From: Deinococcus marmoris
Lineage (GTDB): Bacteria > Deinococcota > Deinococci > Deinococcales > Deinococcaceae
Direction: 5' to 3'
NCBI RefSeq assembly: GCF_001949125.1
Contig: NZ_MSTI01000024.1
Location: 1-42,883, forward strand
Length of the DNA stretch: 42,883 nucleotides
In this document: positions 16,412 through 26,809 of the stretch, in pieces
Position numbering within the stretch: position 1 is the stretch's first letter
Layout: each line of letters begins with the position of its first letter
Made by a program: the position numbers and the translations under genes
Notes under the pieces: generated by a model
What the model saw: the letters and a program-made list of their open reading frames with translations, nothing else
Database searches by the model: none
Told to the model about the DNA's origin: nothing

Positions 16412-17092
16412 GTGCAACTGACCGAACGCGAACGCGACAAATTGCTGATCTTCACGGCTGCCGAGGTGGCGAGGCGGCGCAAAGCACGCGGCCTGAAACT
16501 CAACCATCCCGAAGCCGTCGCCCTCATCACCGCCGAGGTGCTGGAAGGCATCCGCGACGGGCGCAGCGTGCAGGAGTTGATGGGCTGGGGCGCAACCATC
16601 CTGGGCGCGGGTGACGTGATGGACGGCGTGCCAGAGCTGATCCACGACATTCAGGTGGAAGGCACCTTTCCCGACGGCACCAAGTTGGTCACCATTCATG
16701 ACCCGATTCGCGGCGGAGCCTCTGCGCGGGTGGCGGGCGAATACATGCTGGAAGACGGCGACATTGAGTTGAACGCCGGAAAACCCGTGACCGCCCTGAC
16801 CGTCGCCAACACTGCTGACCGGCCCATTCAGGTGGGCAGCCACTTCCACTTTTTTGAAGTCAACGCCGCCCTGTCATTTGACCGCTATAGCGCGTATGGT
16901 CAGCGCCTGAACATCCCCGCCGGAACCGCCGTGCGTTTTGAACCGGGAGAGGAGCGCGAGGTGGACGTGGTGCCACTTGGCGGAATGCGGACGGTGTATG
17001 GCATGAACGCATTGGTGAGTGGCGAATTGGAGAGTCAGAAGGATTCGGCGCTGGAACGGGCGAGGGCAGCAGGGTTTGGGGGGATGGAATGA
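16412..17092 (+). CDS. ureAB: Urease gamma-beta fusion subunit
   Basis: Fused UreA-UreB of 226 residues. The gamma part (residues 1 to about 100) starts [22 protein letters not shown] and contains [10 protein letters not shown] and VQELMGWG; the beta part follows with [38 protein letters not shown] and the C-terminal helix. These subunits form the outer part of the nickel urease. The fusion resembles that known from a few groups such as Helicobacter UreA. The GTG at 16412 is chosen because GGAGG lies 8 nt upstream and the start matches UreA N-termini; the frame open to 16274 has no family match. Confidence 0.92.
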   Translation: MQLTERERDKLLIFTAAEVARRRKARGLKLNHPEAVALITAEVLEGIRDGRSVQELMGWGATILGAGDVMDGVPELIHDIQVEGTFPDGTKLVTIHDPIRGGASARVAGEYMLEDGDIELNAGKPVTALTVANTADRPIQVGSHFHFFEVNAALSFDRYSAYGQRLNIPAGTAVRFEPGEEREVDVVPLGGMRTVYGMNALVSGELESQKDSALERARAAGFGGME

Positions 17093-17122
17093 AAGGAAAC
17101 CCCTCAGTCGGCTTCGCCGCCA

Positions 17123-17191
17123 GCTCCCCTCAAGGGGAGCCGAGAGTTAACTTGTCTCCCCTTGAGGGGAGGTCCCCCCCCGCAGGGGGGG
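17123..17191. repeat. Multi-stem palindromic spacer between ureAB and ureC
   Basis: Three stems in a row: GCTCCCCT-CA-AGGGGAGC (17123-17140), CTCCCC-TTGA-GGGGAG (17156-17171) and a C7-8/G7 stem (17174-17191), flanked by GGCTTCGCC and GCGGCGCAGCCGC runs. The first two stems are also complementary to each other. This looks like a REP-type intergenic repeat, and the C/G-rich stem resembles one inside the 14615 element. Confidence 0.65.
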
Positions 17192-17231
17192 AGGGGTTGC
17201 GGCGCAGCCGCCTCTTTAAATTGGAGGCCCC

Positions 17232-18938
<1,707 letters not shown>

Positions 18939-18940
18939 GG

Positions 18941-19451
18941 TCAGGACGCCTCAATATGTTCCGGGTAGAGGTGAATCAGGCGATACGATCCGATCAATTT
19001 CAGCGCGTCCGAAAGGTGTTTTTCCAGAAAGAGCCGCATCGGTACCGCCCGTGAGTTGCCGCAGTGCAGGCGAATGACGGCCAGTGGCGCGGCAGCAGCA
19101 TCCGATCCACGAAATCGGCGTCTTAGGTCAGGATGACCAGGTGGTGTTCGGCGGCGTATTGCTCAGGAGTTGCGAATCGCTCAGGCTCTCGCCCAGATCA
19201 CGGGTATGCACCGCATCGTATGGAGTCAGGGCATGTTTGATATGCGTGGAACTTACGCGAAATGCGGAAAAGATTGGGGCTATGTTGGCCGAAAATTGGC
19301 CCTGGGACGCCGCTTCGTCTGACCCCCTCCCCAACCCTCCCCCATAAAGAGGGAGGGAGAAAAGATCGTGTTTATCGGTCTGCCGAGTGGTATCGCGTAA
19401 GTCCTGATGCGGTGACAGGTTCTCGTCTATCAGAAAGGCGGGCCATGTCAC
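18941..19451 (-). pseudogene. Broken DUF5615 (PIN-like) toxin-type gene
   Basis: From a GTG at 19451 the frame reads MTWPAFLIDENLSP, the N-terminal motif of DUF5615/COG4634 proteins, then enters an inserted 152-bp element. Beyond it the gene resumes: HIKHALTPYDAVHTRDLGES, a frameshift, YAAEHHLVILT, a TAA in place of a codon, DADFVDRMLLPRHW, another frameshift, then AVIRLHCGNS and a plausible C-terminus ending at TGA 18943-18941. The intact paralogue at 21114 has the same order (LDENLP, VILTKDTDFYDRILL, QLLCGN). Its GTGA start overlaps the stop of the DUF433 gene. Confidence 0.85.
19251..19402. repeat. MITE-like insertion in the DUF5615 gene
   Basis: Perfect 10-bp terminal inverted repeats ACTTACGCGA (19251-19260) and TCGCGTAAGT (19393-19402) bound 152 bp with a CCCTCCC/GGGAGGG stem inside. 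It separates the two halves of the DUF5615 reading frame described above. No clear target-site duplication was found. Confidence 0.75.
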
Positions 19452-19672
19452 GCAATACGCTGGTAGAACGGCTCGTGCCGCAGGAGGCGCAGTGAATAGC
19501 CCAGGCAGGTCAGAATGTCTTCACGGGTCAAGTAGGGATACTCGGCCAGAATATCCTCGGGACTGTCGCCCGCCGCCAGAAATTCCAGCACCGTCTGCAC
19601 CGTCACGCGGGTTCCGGCGATCACCGGACGGCCATTACAGATGTCGGGGTCCAGCACGATGCGCTCGCTCAT
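19448..19672 (-). CDS. DUF433 antitoxin-like protein
   Basis: Protein of 74 residues, MSERIVLDPDICNGRPVIAG and then TRVTVQTVLEFLAAGDSPED ending with a short helix. This is the DUF433/COG2442 fold, a small helix-turn-helix protein usually encoded directly before a DUF5615 PIN-like partner and regarded as its antitoxin. Its TGA overlaps the GTG of the broken partner by 4 nt. The start faces hypA with 25 nt between them. It remains intact although its partner is dead. It is about 60 percent alike, by eye, to the plus-strand copy at 20867. Confidence 0.8.
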   Translation of the reverse strand: MSERIVLDPDICNGRPVIAGTRVTVQTVLEFLAAGDSPEDILAEYPYLTREDILTCLGYSLRLLRHEPFYQRIA

Positions 19673-19697
19673 GGCCCTAGCATCCCCAAGGAACCAG

Positions 19698-20198
19698 ATG
19701 CACGAAGCCTCCATTGCCCTGTCCCTCATAGAAGTTGCCCGCGAAGTGGTGCGCGAAAACGGTGGTGGGCGCGTCACTGCCCTGACCGTCCGCATCGGCC
19801 AGTGGTCCAGCGTGGTGCCGGAAGCCCTGCAAGCCGCGTTTCCCGCCAGCGCCCAAGGCACGCCGCTGGAAGGCGCTCGCCTGAGCATCGTGCGCGTGGC
19901 AGGCGTGGGTCAGTGTCCGCAGCACGGGCCAGTCACCTTGGAGCTGACGCGGGGGCTGCGTTGCCCACTTTGTGACGCGCCCACGCCGACGCTGCTGGCG
20001 GGGGATGAGCTGGAATTGGATGAGCTGGAATTAGCGCCGTTTGTGCCTGCTTCCGAGCTGTTCAGACATATGCCCAAATTTACCGAGGAGGAATTTGCGG
20101 CACGGGAAGCGGTGATGGCAGAATCCAGAGAAATAGCCCAGGAAAGAGAGTTTCGTTTTGATAGCTCTGAAGACGATTTAGAAGAGGAGAACCCATGA
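19698..20198 (+). CDS. hypA: Nickel metallochaperone HypA
   Basis: Protein of 166 residues starting MHEASIALSLIE, with the nickel-binding Met1-His2-Glu of HypA. The zinc site reads C-P-Q-H then 12 residues then C-P-L-C, so the second of the four usual cysteines is His. An acidic C-terminal tail of about 50 residues, rich in Glu and Asp, extends beyond the usual 115 residues. HypA donates nickel for hydrogenase and, in Helicobacter, also for urease; here no hydrogenase is present and it lies in the urease cluster. An AAGGAA site precedes the ATG, and it overlaps hypB by 4 nt. Confidence 0.9.
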   Translation: MHEASIALSLIEVAREVVRENGGGRVTALTVRIGQWSSVVPEALQAAFPASAQGTPLEGARLSIVRVAGVGQCPQHGPVTLELTRGLRCPLCDAPTPTLLAGDELELDELELAPFVPASELFRHMPKFTEEEFAAREAVMAESREIAQEREFRFDSSEDDLEEENP

Positions 20199-20857
20199 CC
20201 CTGAAAGAACCCGCTGCCCGCATCGTCACCGTCCGCCAGAACATCCTCAAGGCCAATGACCACACCGCCGCCGAGAACCGCCGGGCCTTTGAGGCGGCGG
20301 GCGTGCGGGCCATCAATCTGGTGTCCAGTCCCGGCGCGGGCAAAACGGCGCTGCTGGAGCGCACCCTGCGGGATTTGCAGGGGCAACTGGGCATGGCGGT
20401 GGCGGTAGGTGACCTGGCCACCGAGAACGACGCCGCCCGCCTGCGTCAGTGGGGTGTACAGGCCGAGCAGATTGTCACCGGCACCATCTGTCATCTGGAC
20501 GCCAGCATGGTTCAGAACGTGCTGCCGCGCTTTGAGCTTTCGGCGCTGGACGTGCTGTTTCTGGAAAATGTGGGCAATCTGGTCTGCCCCAGCAGCTACG
20601 ATCTGGGCGAGGCGGCCCGCGCCGTGCTGATTTCCACCACCGAGGGCGAGGACAAACCGCTGAAATACCCCACGATGTTCAACACTGCCGACGTGGTGGT
20701 CATCACCAAAATGGATATTGCTGCGGCGGTGGAATTTGACCTTGCCTTGTGCCGCGAGAACATTGACCGGGCGCGGCCCAATGTCAAGGTAATTGAATTG
20801 AGCAGCAAAAAGGGCAGTGGGATGGAAGCGTGGTACGACTTTGTACGCGGCAGGTAA
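20195..20857 (+). CDS. hypB: Nickel-insertion GTPase HypB
   Basis: Protein of 220 residues, SIMIBI-class GTPase with P-loop SSPGAGKTALL, then VGDLATENDA, TGTICHLDASMV (the conserved Cys-His nickel/zinc site) and a NKxD-like VITKMD. It lacks the His-rich N-terminus of some HypB proteins. It partners HypA in nickel delivery. It is distinct from UreG, which is also present (22590). Overlap with hypA and position ahead of ureE, ureF and ureG suggest a role in urease maturation. Confidence 0.92.
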   Translation: MTLKEPAARIVTVRQNILKANDHTAAENRRAFEAAGVRAINLVSSPGAGKTALLERTLRDLQGQLGMAVAVGDLATENDAARLRQWGVQAEQIVTGTICHLDASMVQNVLPRFELSALDVLFLENVGNLVCPSSYDLGEAARAVLISTTEGEDKPLKYPTMFNTADVVVITKMDIAAAVEFDLALCRENIDRARPNVKVIELSSKKGSGMEAWYDFVRGR

Positions 20858-20866
20858 ACTAAAGCC

Positions 20867-21112
20867 ATGACCGAGCAAGGCGAACAACCAAACGAGCGAA
20901 TTGTGATGGTGCCTGATGTCTGTAATGGCCGCCCCACCATTCGCGGCACACGCATCACAGCGCAAACCGTTCTAGAGTTTTTGGCGGCAGGTGACAGCGT
21001 GGAAGATGTGCTGGACGGCTATCCAACGCTAAGCCGCGAAGATGTGCTGGCTTGCTTGCAGTACGCCTCCAAACTGGCTGCCCACCGCTTTACATTGGTA
21101 AAGTCAGCTTAA
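20867..21112 (+). CDS. DUF433 antitoxin-like protein, intact module
   Basis: Protein of 81 residues, NERIVMVPDVCNGRPTIRG and then TRITAQTVLEFLAAGDSVED, belonging to the same DUF433/COG2442 family as the minus-strand gene at 19448. It begins 9 nt after hypB and ends 1 nt before the start of its DUF5615 partner, so it is embedded in the urease operon in the same direction. By family context it is an antitoxin or DNA-binding partner; toxicity of such pairs is largely predicted, not proven. Confidence 0.85.
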   Translation: MTEQGEQPNERIVMVPDVCNGRPTIRGTRITAQTVLEFLAAGDSVEDVLDGYPTLSREDVLACLQYASKLAAHRFTLVKSA

Positions 21113-21113
21113 T

Positions 21114-21461
21114 ATGGAGCCAGAAGGCTACCTTTTGGACGAAAATCTGCCTGCGCCGCTCAGGTTTGTGCTTTCGGGGCGGGTTCTTCATGCCCGTGAA
21201 TTGGGGCATGCTTGTACAGATACGCTGCTGTGGCAAATAGCCAAAGACCAAAAGTTAGTCATCTTGACCAAGGACACGGATTTCTATGACCGGATACTGC
21301 TCAGTTCGCCGCCGCCTTGGGTGGTGCAGTTGCTGTGCGGCAATTTGCGAAAACAAGCACTTTTAGCACTGCTTACTGGTGCTTGGCCGGACATACAAAG
21401 CTTGCTGCCCACCCATAAATTGATTCAGGTCAGATTGGGAAGTGTGGAAGGCGTGACATGA
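21114..21461 (+). CDS. DUF5615 PIN-like protein, intact module
   Basis: Protein of 115 residues with LLDENLPAPL near the N-terminus, an acidic pair further on (HACTDTLLW) and VILTKDTDFYDRILL, the pattern of acidic residues in DUF5615/COG4634 PIN-like domains, predicted to act as ribonucleases. Its TGA overlaps the ureE ATG as ATGA, so ureE translation may be coupled to it. The copy at 18941-19451 is a broken relative. Confidence 0.85.
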   Translation: MEPEGYLLDENLPAPLRFVLSGRVLHARELGHACTDTLLWQIAKDQKLVILTKDTDFYDRILLSSPPPWVVQLLCGNLRKQALLALLTGAWPDIQSLLPTHKLIQVRLGSVEGVT

Positions 21462-21913
21462 CCCGCCTCACCCACCTGCGCCGCCCCATCCTGTCTACCA
21501 GCACAGCCACCACCGCTATAACTGGCCCCACCGTCCACGTTCCCATGACCGCCGTGGACCGCCGCCGGGTGCGCCGCCGCTTGACCGCCCCCGACGGCAC
21601 GGAACTTAAACTGGCCCTCCCCACCGGCACGGTGCTGACGCCTGGAAGCGTGCTGACTGAGCTGGACGGCGTGACATATCTGGTAGACGCTGCCCCCGAA
21701 GACGTCGCCGCCATCTCGCCGCGCAGAATGGCGGAGGCCGCCGCCGTCGCGCACGCGGTGGGCAACTTGCACCGTGATTTTGTGGCAGATCAGGATGTTT
21801 TTTTAGTTCTCTGGGACGCTCCGATGGAATTGTTATTGACGCGTATAGGCGTGCCATTTGCCAGAGAAACGCGGCCCTTTTACGGGCGCAGCAGTTGGGA
21901 GCATGAGGGATGA
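21458..21913 (+). CDS. ureE: Urease accessory nickel-binding protein UreE
   Basis: Protein of 151 residues with an N-terminal beta domain (VDRRRVRRRLTAPDGTELKL, LPTGTVLTPGSVL) and a C-terminal domain with AHAVGNLHRDF, where the nickel-site histidine lies, and [12 protein letters not shown] at the end. It lacks the long His-rich tail of Klebsiella UreE, which may explain the presence of HypA/HypB as extra nickel donors. ATGA overlaps join it to the DUF5615 gene upstream and to ureF downstream. Confidence 0.9.
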   Translation: MTRLTHLRRPILSTSTATTAITGPTVHVPMTAVDRRRVRRRLTAPDGTELKLALPTGTVLTPGSVLTELDGVTYLVDAAPEDVAAISPRRMAEAAAVAHAVGNLHRDFVADQDVFLVLWDAPMELLLTRIGVPFARETRPFYGRSSWEHEG

Positions 21914-22551
21914 ACTTGCGCCTGCTGCAACTTGCCGATTCTGCCTTTCCCAGTGGCGCGTATGCCTTCAGCGACGGCCTGGAAACGCTGACGGTGCGCG
22001 GCGAGGTGAAAACGGCTGCCGATTTAAGTGCTTTTCTGTGTGGTCAACTGGCGCACGGCTGGGGCCAGCAGGACGCGCCCGCCTGTGCGCTGGCGTGGCG
22101 GGCAGCAGGAGATGAATTGAGCGAGCTGGACGCGCTGCTCAGCGATCTCAAATTAATTCAGGGGCCGCGTGAGGCGAGCCTGCGCGTCGGGGCCAACCTG
22201 CGCCGCGCCGCCCTGCATTTGTGGCCGGATGAATTAGCGACTTTGCCGCCCACCCGCCACCACGCCGTTTCGTTCGGCGCGATTGCCGCCGCGCTGGGCG
22301 CAACCCAGGCCGATGCGGTCAGCGCATACGTCAGCGCGTGGCTGCTGGGGCGCGTGGCCTCCGCCACCAAGCTGATGCGGCTGGGCGGACTGGACGCGCA
22401 ACGGGCGGCGCGGCTGGCCGAGGACGCGGCGCAGCGGTGTATTCAGGATGCTTTGAGTGCGACTTCGGATGATCTGGGCGGCTTCTCGCCGCTGCTGGAC
22501 ATTGCGGCACAGGAGCAGGCGGGGCTGGAAAGTCGGCTGTTTCAGACGTGA
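21910..22551 (+). CDS. ureF: Urease accessory protein UreF
   Basis: Protein of 213 residues starting [20 protein letters not shown], the conserved UreF opening, then an all-helical body with [10 protein letters not shown] and [17 protein letters not shown]. It forms the UreD-UreF-UreG complex that activates apo-urease and gates GTP hydrolysis by UreG. Start overlaps ureE (ATGA). Confidence 0.93.
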   Translation: MNLRLLQLADSAFPSGAYAFSDGLETLTVRGEVKTAADLSAFLCGQLAHGWGQQDAPACALAWRAAGDELSELDALLSDLKLIQGPREASLRVGANLRRAALHLWPDELATLPPTRHHAVSFGAIAAALGATQADAVSAYVSAWLLGRVASATKLMRLGGLDAQRAARLAEDAAQRCIQDALSATSDDLGGFSPLLDIAAQEQAGLESRLFQT

Positions 22552-22589
22552 CTTCGGATCAGGCTGGCCAGATACGCCACACTGGGGCC

Positions 22590-23255
22590 ATGTCTCTTGA
22601 TACACCCGGCTCCGTTGCGCTCAAGATCGGTGTCGGCGGGCCGGTTGGCTCGGGCAAGACGGCCCTGCTGGAGGTGCTGTGCCGCGAGTTGCGGGGCCGC
22701 TATGAGCTGGCCGTGATTACCAACGACATTTACACCTTTGAAGACCAGCGCATTCTGACCGCCGCCGCCGCCCTCAGCCCCGACCGCATCCGTGGTGTGC
22801 AGACCGGCGGCTGCCCCCACACCGCCATCCGCGAGGACAGCTCCCTCAATCAGGAGGCGGTGGAGGCGCTGCAAACCGATTTTCCCAGTCTGGACATCAT
22901 TTTTATTGAGTCAGGGGGCGACAATCTGGCGTCCTCCTTCTCGCCGGAACTGGTAGACGCGTGGCTGTTCGTGCTGGATGTATCGGGCGGCGAAAAGGTG
23001 CCGCGCAAGGGCGGGCCAGGGGTGAAACATTCGGACCTGCTGATTATTAACAAGACCGACCTCGCGCCGCATGTGGGGGCCGACCTGCGCGTGATGGACG
23101 CCGATGCCAGGGCGCAGCGCAGTGTCCAAGGTGAGGTCAGGCCATACATCTTCACCGACCTCAAGCGCGGTACTGGCGTGCAGGACGTAATCGCGTGGAT
23201 TGAACATGATCTCCTGTTCAAGGCAGTCACGCCGCCGCGTATCGGTCTGGCATGA
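22590..23255 (+). CDS. ureG: Urease accessory GTPase UreG
   Basis: Protein of 221 residues with P-loop [26 protein letters not shown], the metal-binding [15 protein letters not shown] (Cys-Pro-His), [24 protein letters not shown] and [13 protein letters not shown], all UreG signatures. It carries nickel to the urease active site with UreF and UreD. The ATG at 22590 gives a normal length; an in-frame GTG at 22548, overlapping the ureF stop, would add 14 residues, and neither start has a strong ribosome binding site. Confidence 0.93.
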   Translation: MSLDTPGSVALKIGVGGPVGSGKTALLEVLCRELRGRYELAVITNDIYTFEDQRILTAAAALSPDRIRGVQTGGCPHTAIREDSSLNQEAVEALQTDFPSLDIIFIESGGDNLASSFSPELVDAWLFVLDVSGGEKVPRKGGPGVKHSDLLIINKTDLAPHVGADLRVMDADARAQRSVQGEVRPYIFTDLKRGTGVQDVIAWIEHDLLFKAVTPPRIGLA

Positions 23256-24085
23256 CCGCCACGCAGGCAGGTCAGACACCCGTTTCCCCACTGGGCCAGC
23301 AGACCCGCACGGGAACGCTGCATCTGACCTTTGAACAGGTGGACGGACGCACGGTCCTCATGCGCGAGTTTCAGAAAGCGCCGCTGATGATCGTTCGACC
23401 CTTCGCGCTGCCGTGCGGCACCCTGAGCGTGTTCGTGGTCAACCCCACCGGCGGGCTGCTCGGCGGCGACCACAACGACATTCAGATTCGGGTGGGACCG
23501 GGAGCGCGGGCGCTGATCCTGACGCAGTCGGCGACGCGCGTTCACCCCTCGCCCACCGGCGCAGCCGCGACCCAGACAGTGCAGTTGTCGGTGGCGCAGG
23601 GGGGAAGGCTGGAGTATTACCCGGAACGCACCATTCCCTTCGCGGGCAGCCGACTGGTTCAAACCCTGCACGCCACGCTGGAACCCGGCGCAGAACTGGG
23701 CCTGACCGAAACGCTGGCCTCCGGGCGGGTTCATTCGGGAGAGCGGCTGGCCTTTGCCGAATACCGCAGCCGAACCGAGGTCTGGCAAGGTTCGCGGCAC
23801 GTGTATCTGGATCATCTGCGCCTGACCCCCGGGCCGCACACCCGCACGCCGGGCATCTGGCATGACCTGGATTACGCCGCTTCGGGGGTCTTCGTGGGGC
23901 CAGGAACCGTGCAAGACTGGCCTGCCGAACCCGGCCAACTGGCCAGTGGCAGAAGCGCGGGTGGAGCGGTGTGGTTGCGGGCCGCCGCCGCTCAGGGCCT
24001 ACGCCTGGATGCCTCGCTGCACACGGCCCGGCAATCGCTCCGGCAGCAGCTTTTTGGGGCAACGGCGCTTCAGATTCGGCGGTAG
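23252..24085 (+). CDS. ureD: Urease accessory protein UreD
   Basis: Protein of 277 residues (UreD/UreH). Typical segments: [62 protein letters not shown] and [11 protein letters not shown]. It scaffolds the maturation complex on the apo-enzyme. ATGA overlaps with ureG. It is the last recognisable gene of the urease operon; 108 nt later comes the repeat shared with the urtA-urtB gap. Confidence 0.93.
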   Translation: MTATQAGQTPVSPLGQQTRTGTLHLTFEQVDGRTVLMREFQKAPLMIVRPFALPCGTLSVFVVNPTGGLLGGDHNDIQIRVGPGARALILTQSATRVHPSPTGAAATQTVQLSVAQGGRLEYYPERTIPFAGSRLVQTLHATLEPGAELGLTETLASGRVHSGERLAFAEYRSRTEVWQGSRHVYLDHLRLTPGPHTRTPGIWHDLDYAASGVFVGPGTVQDWPAEPGQLASGRSAGGAVWLRAAAAQGLRLDASLHTARQSLRQQLFGATALQIRR

Positions 24086-25073
24086 CAGACAACGCAGACG
24101 TGTGAACGCCTGTCGCGTCTCTGGCCCGGCAATGTGGAGCGCCGTCAGGAATCCACCAAACAGCGGGGGCGGGAGGGTTGGCCAATTGATACTGACTCCG
24201 ATTAGAGAGTGTTGAAAACACCCGTACAGAAACCATGGCACCGCTGTATGAAAAATCTGAACATGTGCGTCCGTTGGAAGCTGTTCGGCGTCTGGCTGGC
24301 GCGGCTCTCACCGACTTCGGGTGTGTTCCGATCCGTCTGTTGCAGATGGCCCTGAAGATGCCGACTCCAGCACGCGAACCCAGACAGGCATGGGACTGCG
24401 ACCTTGCCGGGGTCCGGAGCCAAAATGGACGGTCTCCAGCGTGCGGGGGCTGCCCCGCACGCGTACTGGGGCGATCAGCCAGAGTTGCCAGCGAGCCACG
24501 CAACGGGGAAACTGTTCGGCTGACAGGGCCGCAGCGCGAAGGGCGGACCGGACAGCAGGGGGGCAGGACGCCGAGACTGGCAGCCTGCAGGATGCGAATG
24601 ATTTTCCAGTTCGCTGCGTGGGGTTGAAAGTAGTGGACCTTCCAGGACCTGGGATTCCGTGTTCTGCAGGTCTCTTTCGTCCACCCGGTGGAGACTCTTT
24701 TCTTGATGCCTGGGCAAATATATGGGCGCAGCTACAGACGAAGACAGATCAGAGGCAGGGAGCGAGCGTCCGCCTGCTCGAATCCATACACTTCGAAAAC
24801 GACGAAGGCAAGCAGTACCTGGTGCCGGTGGTGGACGTCACGCTTCAGACGACGTTCGAATAGGTTGGAGACGGAATGTTGCGAGCGTGCCGAACAGGTG
24901 ATTTCCGCAGTTCAGCAGCAGGTGGGTTTAATCTGTCCACCCTCACTTCAGAACGAGCGCGCCTTCCCGGAAGGCCGCCACTGCACGAAATCGGTTTTCC
25001 TCCGGCGCTGTCAAAGCCCCTTCGGTGTGTCCACCTCTTTGGAAGAGGCGCGTTCCAGATCCTTCATAGGGCG
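24086..25073. other. Gene-poor remnant region after the urease cluster
   Basis: Nearly 1 kb without an intact gene. A plus-strand open frame ending at 24863 has a protein-like C-terminus (DSFLDAWANIWAQLQ, then VRLLESIHFENDEGKQ and VVDVTLQTTFE) that I cannot assign; its beginning looks degenerate. The stretch 24300-24600 contains several short direct and inverted GC-rich repeats. The region is best read as fused debris between the urease block and the second rep. Confidence 0.45.
24194..24226 (+). repeat. Copy of the 14772-14804 repeat
   Basis: 33 nt identical to 14772-14804 except for two substitutions, including the GTGTTGAAAACACC hairpin core. It lies just after ureD. The rest of the element is not conserved here, so it is a partial copy. 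Confidence 0.7.
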
Positions 25074-25295
25074 TCAGGACGGCCCAGTGAACACGCTCCG
25101 GAAGGCCCGGGCCAACCGCTCGAACCCCTCGGCATCGTCACTGGTGACGACGACGCCGTACATCAACGCGTCGACTCCCAGGCGCTGGAGCAGGCGCAGG
25201 TCACCTGCGGTCACGCGTTTCTGGGTCGGAAGGACCAACGGCGCGCTGGTGGCAGCCCGCAGGCGGCCCAGCAGCAGCAGATCGGCAGCCGTCAA
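25074..25295 (-). pseudogene. C-terminal fragment of an alpha/beta-barrel-like protein
   Basis: Minus-strand frame reading ADLLLLGRLRAATSAPLVLP, then RVTAGDLRLLQRLGVDALMY and a final helix. Alternating hydrophobic strands and amphipathic helices look like the last two units of a TIM-barrel enzyme. Nothing upstream on this strand continues it, because the rep pseudogene starts there, so the N-terminal part is missing. I cannot name the family. Confidence 0.4.
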
Positions 25296-25309
25296 AGGCT
25301 CCCCGTATG

Positions 25310-26461
25310 CGCGTCGCTAGCTTCCACCGCAACGGTAAATACCGGGAAATGCTGTCAAGCAGTCTGGACCGCTTGCATACCACATCGTATGAAATCGCCG
25401 GCGGCTGGCGCGACCATCCCAACCGGCGCTGGACCACCGCCAAATTCCACTTCATCAAACTTCTCGAATATACCCATCAGGGTGAATCGGGCAAGTTCGA
25501 TGAACGGAGCATGTTGCGCCTGCGTCTGGCTGAGCCTTTGGTGGCCTCGTTGAGGAGCGGTTACACGAAGCCGCTCAACATCGAATTCATGCAGTCCCTG
25601 TCCAGACCACGCACCCGCATTATTTTTCGTCTGCTGGACGCCATGCGCTACCACCCGGAGACGCCCGACGAACTCATCGACGCCTACGATATCGGGCTGA
25701 TTGAGCTGGCTGAACAATGCAAGTTGCCCAATATTCGGCCTGATGCTGTGCGCCGCGCCCTGGCAGGACCGCATGAGGAGCTGCTGCGCCGGGGCTATCT
25801 GCGTCAGGTGGTGGCCGAAGGCCGGGGCCGTGAACAACGCCTCCACTACGAGTTTTCCCCGGATTTCACGCCTGTCAATCCGGCGGTCTTGCACCGCCTG
25901 CGCATGCATGGTGTCACCGACGGCGTGTCGCGCCAACTCGCCCGTCAGTACACCACCTCGGTTCTGACGGGCCGTATCGAACTATTCGAGCGGTTGGTGA
26001 AATCTGGTCAGTTGACGGTTCGTAAAACGCCAGCCCACGCGCTGGTCCACCTGATCAAGAATGCCGATCAGTATCCCGATTCGGCGGCAGGAAAAGTCGT
26101 CACGCTTCGCCCGGGAACACCGCGTGTTCAAGCCGCGCAGAGTGAGGAACCTGCGCTGCCTGGCTGGGCGGAGGAACTCGGCCGCATGTCTCCTGATGAG
26201 GCGGCGGCGTTCACGGCCAAACGCGTCGCGCTGCTGTACGCCCGCAAATTCGCCCTGTCCGAACTCGACACCTTGCGCGAGCTGGTGTTGCGTGGGCAAC
26301 TTGATCCCGCCCAGGTCATCGAAGATGCCCATCATCGGCTGACCGCACTGGACGCCCAGGGATTCATCGACGATCTCAAGGATCTGCTGCGCTGCGAAAA
26401 AGAGCCAAAGGCGATGTCGGCAGAAGCCAGCCTCACCAAGGGTGCGCCGCCTCTCCCCTGA
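25310..26461 (+). pseudogene. Second replication initiator gene, N-terminally truncated
   Basis: Open frame whose protein aligns by eye with the initiator encoded at 3916: GKYREMLSSSLDRL corresponds to GQYYQSLQEALDRL, WRDHPNRRWTTAKF to WRDNKRKRWTTVKF, KPLNIEFMQSLSRPRTRI to KPLDMTFVMSLKRSLTRS. About 108 N-terminal residues are absent, no ribosome binding site or iteron precedes it, and the upstream DNA belongs to another remnant. The rest is intact to the end. It is a divergent paralogue, not a recent copy, and probably came with a second plasmid that fused with this one. Confidence 0.85.
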
Positions 26462-26530
26462 GCGTGGACGTGCTGTGGGGAGAGTGTTTTTGATGAGCTT
26501 GCTGCTTCAGCGTCGGAGGGACCAGGTCCA

Positions 26531-26762
26531 TCAGGGACCTCTCGCTTTCTTCAGCAGATCTTGTCTCCACTGTCCCGGCTTGAGATAGACCGCGAGCTGC
26601 CAATCCCTCAGGTGTGTCGTAGACAATTCGTTACGGTTCAGCGTTCTGGGCTGTGAGGGCCGACTGGCCATCGACACCATCCCCGTTCCAGTGCGCCGCA
26701 TTCCATGCTGTCGGCGCAGCTCTCCTGAGAGCAGCAAGCCGTTCACATTCCGACTTCGTCAC
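26531..26762 (-). pseudogene. Small protein gene with a frameshift
   Basis: From a GTG at 26762, preceded by AAAGGAG, the frame reads TKSECERLAALRRAAPTAWN and on to SALTAQNAEP with a stop near 26631. The adjacent frame carries on plausibly as TLNRNELSTTHLRDWQLAVY and LKPGQWRQDLLKKARGP to 26531. A single-base lesion around 26640-26660 would split one protein of about 77 residues. The family is not recognised. Confidence 0.5.
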
Positions 26763-26809
26763 GACAGGATTCTCCTTTCTACTCGAATGGCGACAGGCAC
26801 CCCGGCCTC

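Noticed and set aside
20195..20857. Second copy of ureG
   Set aside because: Motifs TGTICHLDASM and SSPGAGKTALL identify HypB; the true UreG is at 22590.
22548..22589. Extended UreG start at GTG 22548
   Set aside because: Not excluded, but adds 14 residues without family likeness; length from 22590 is normal.
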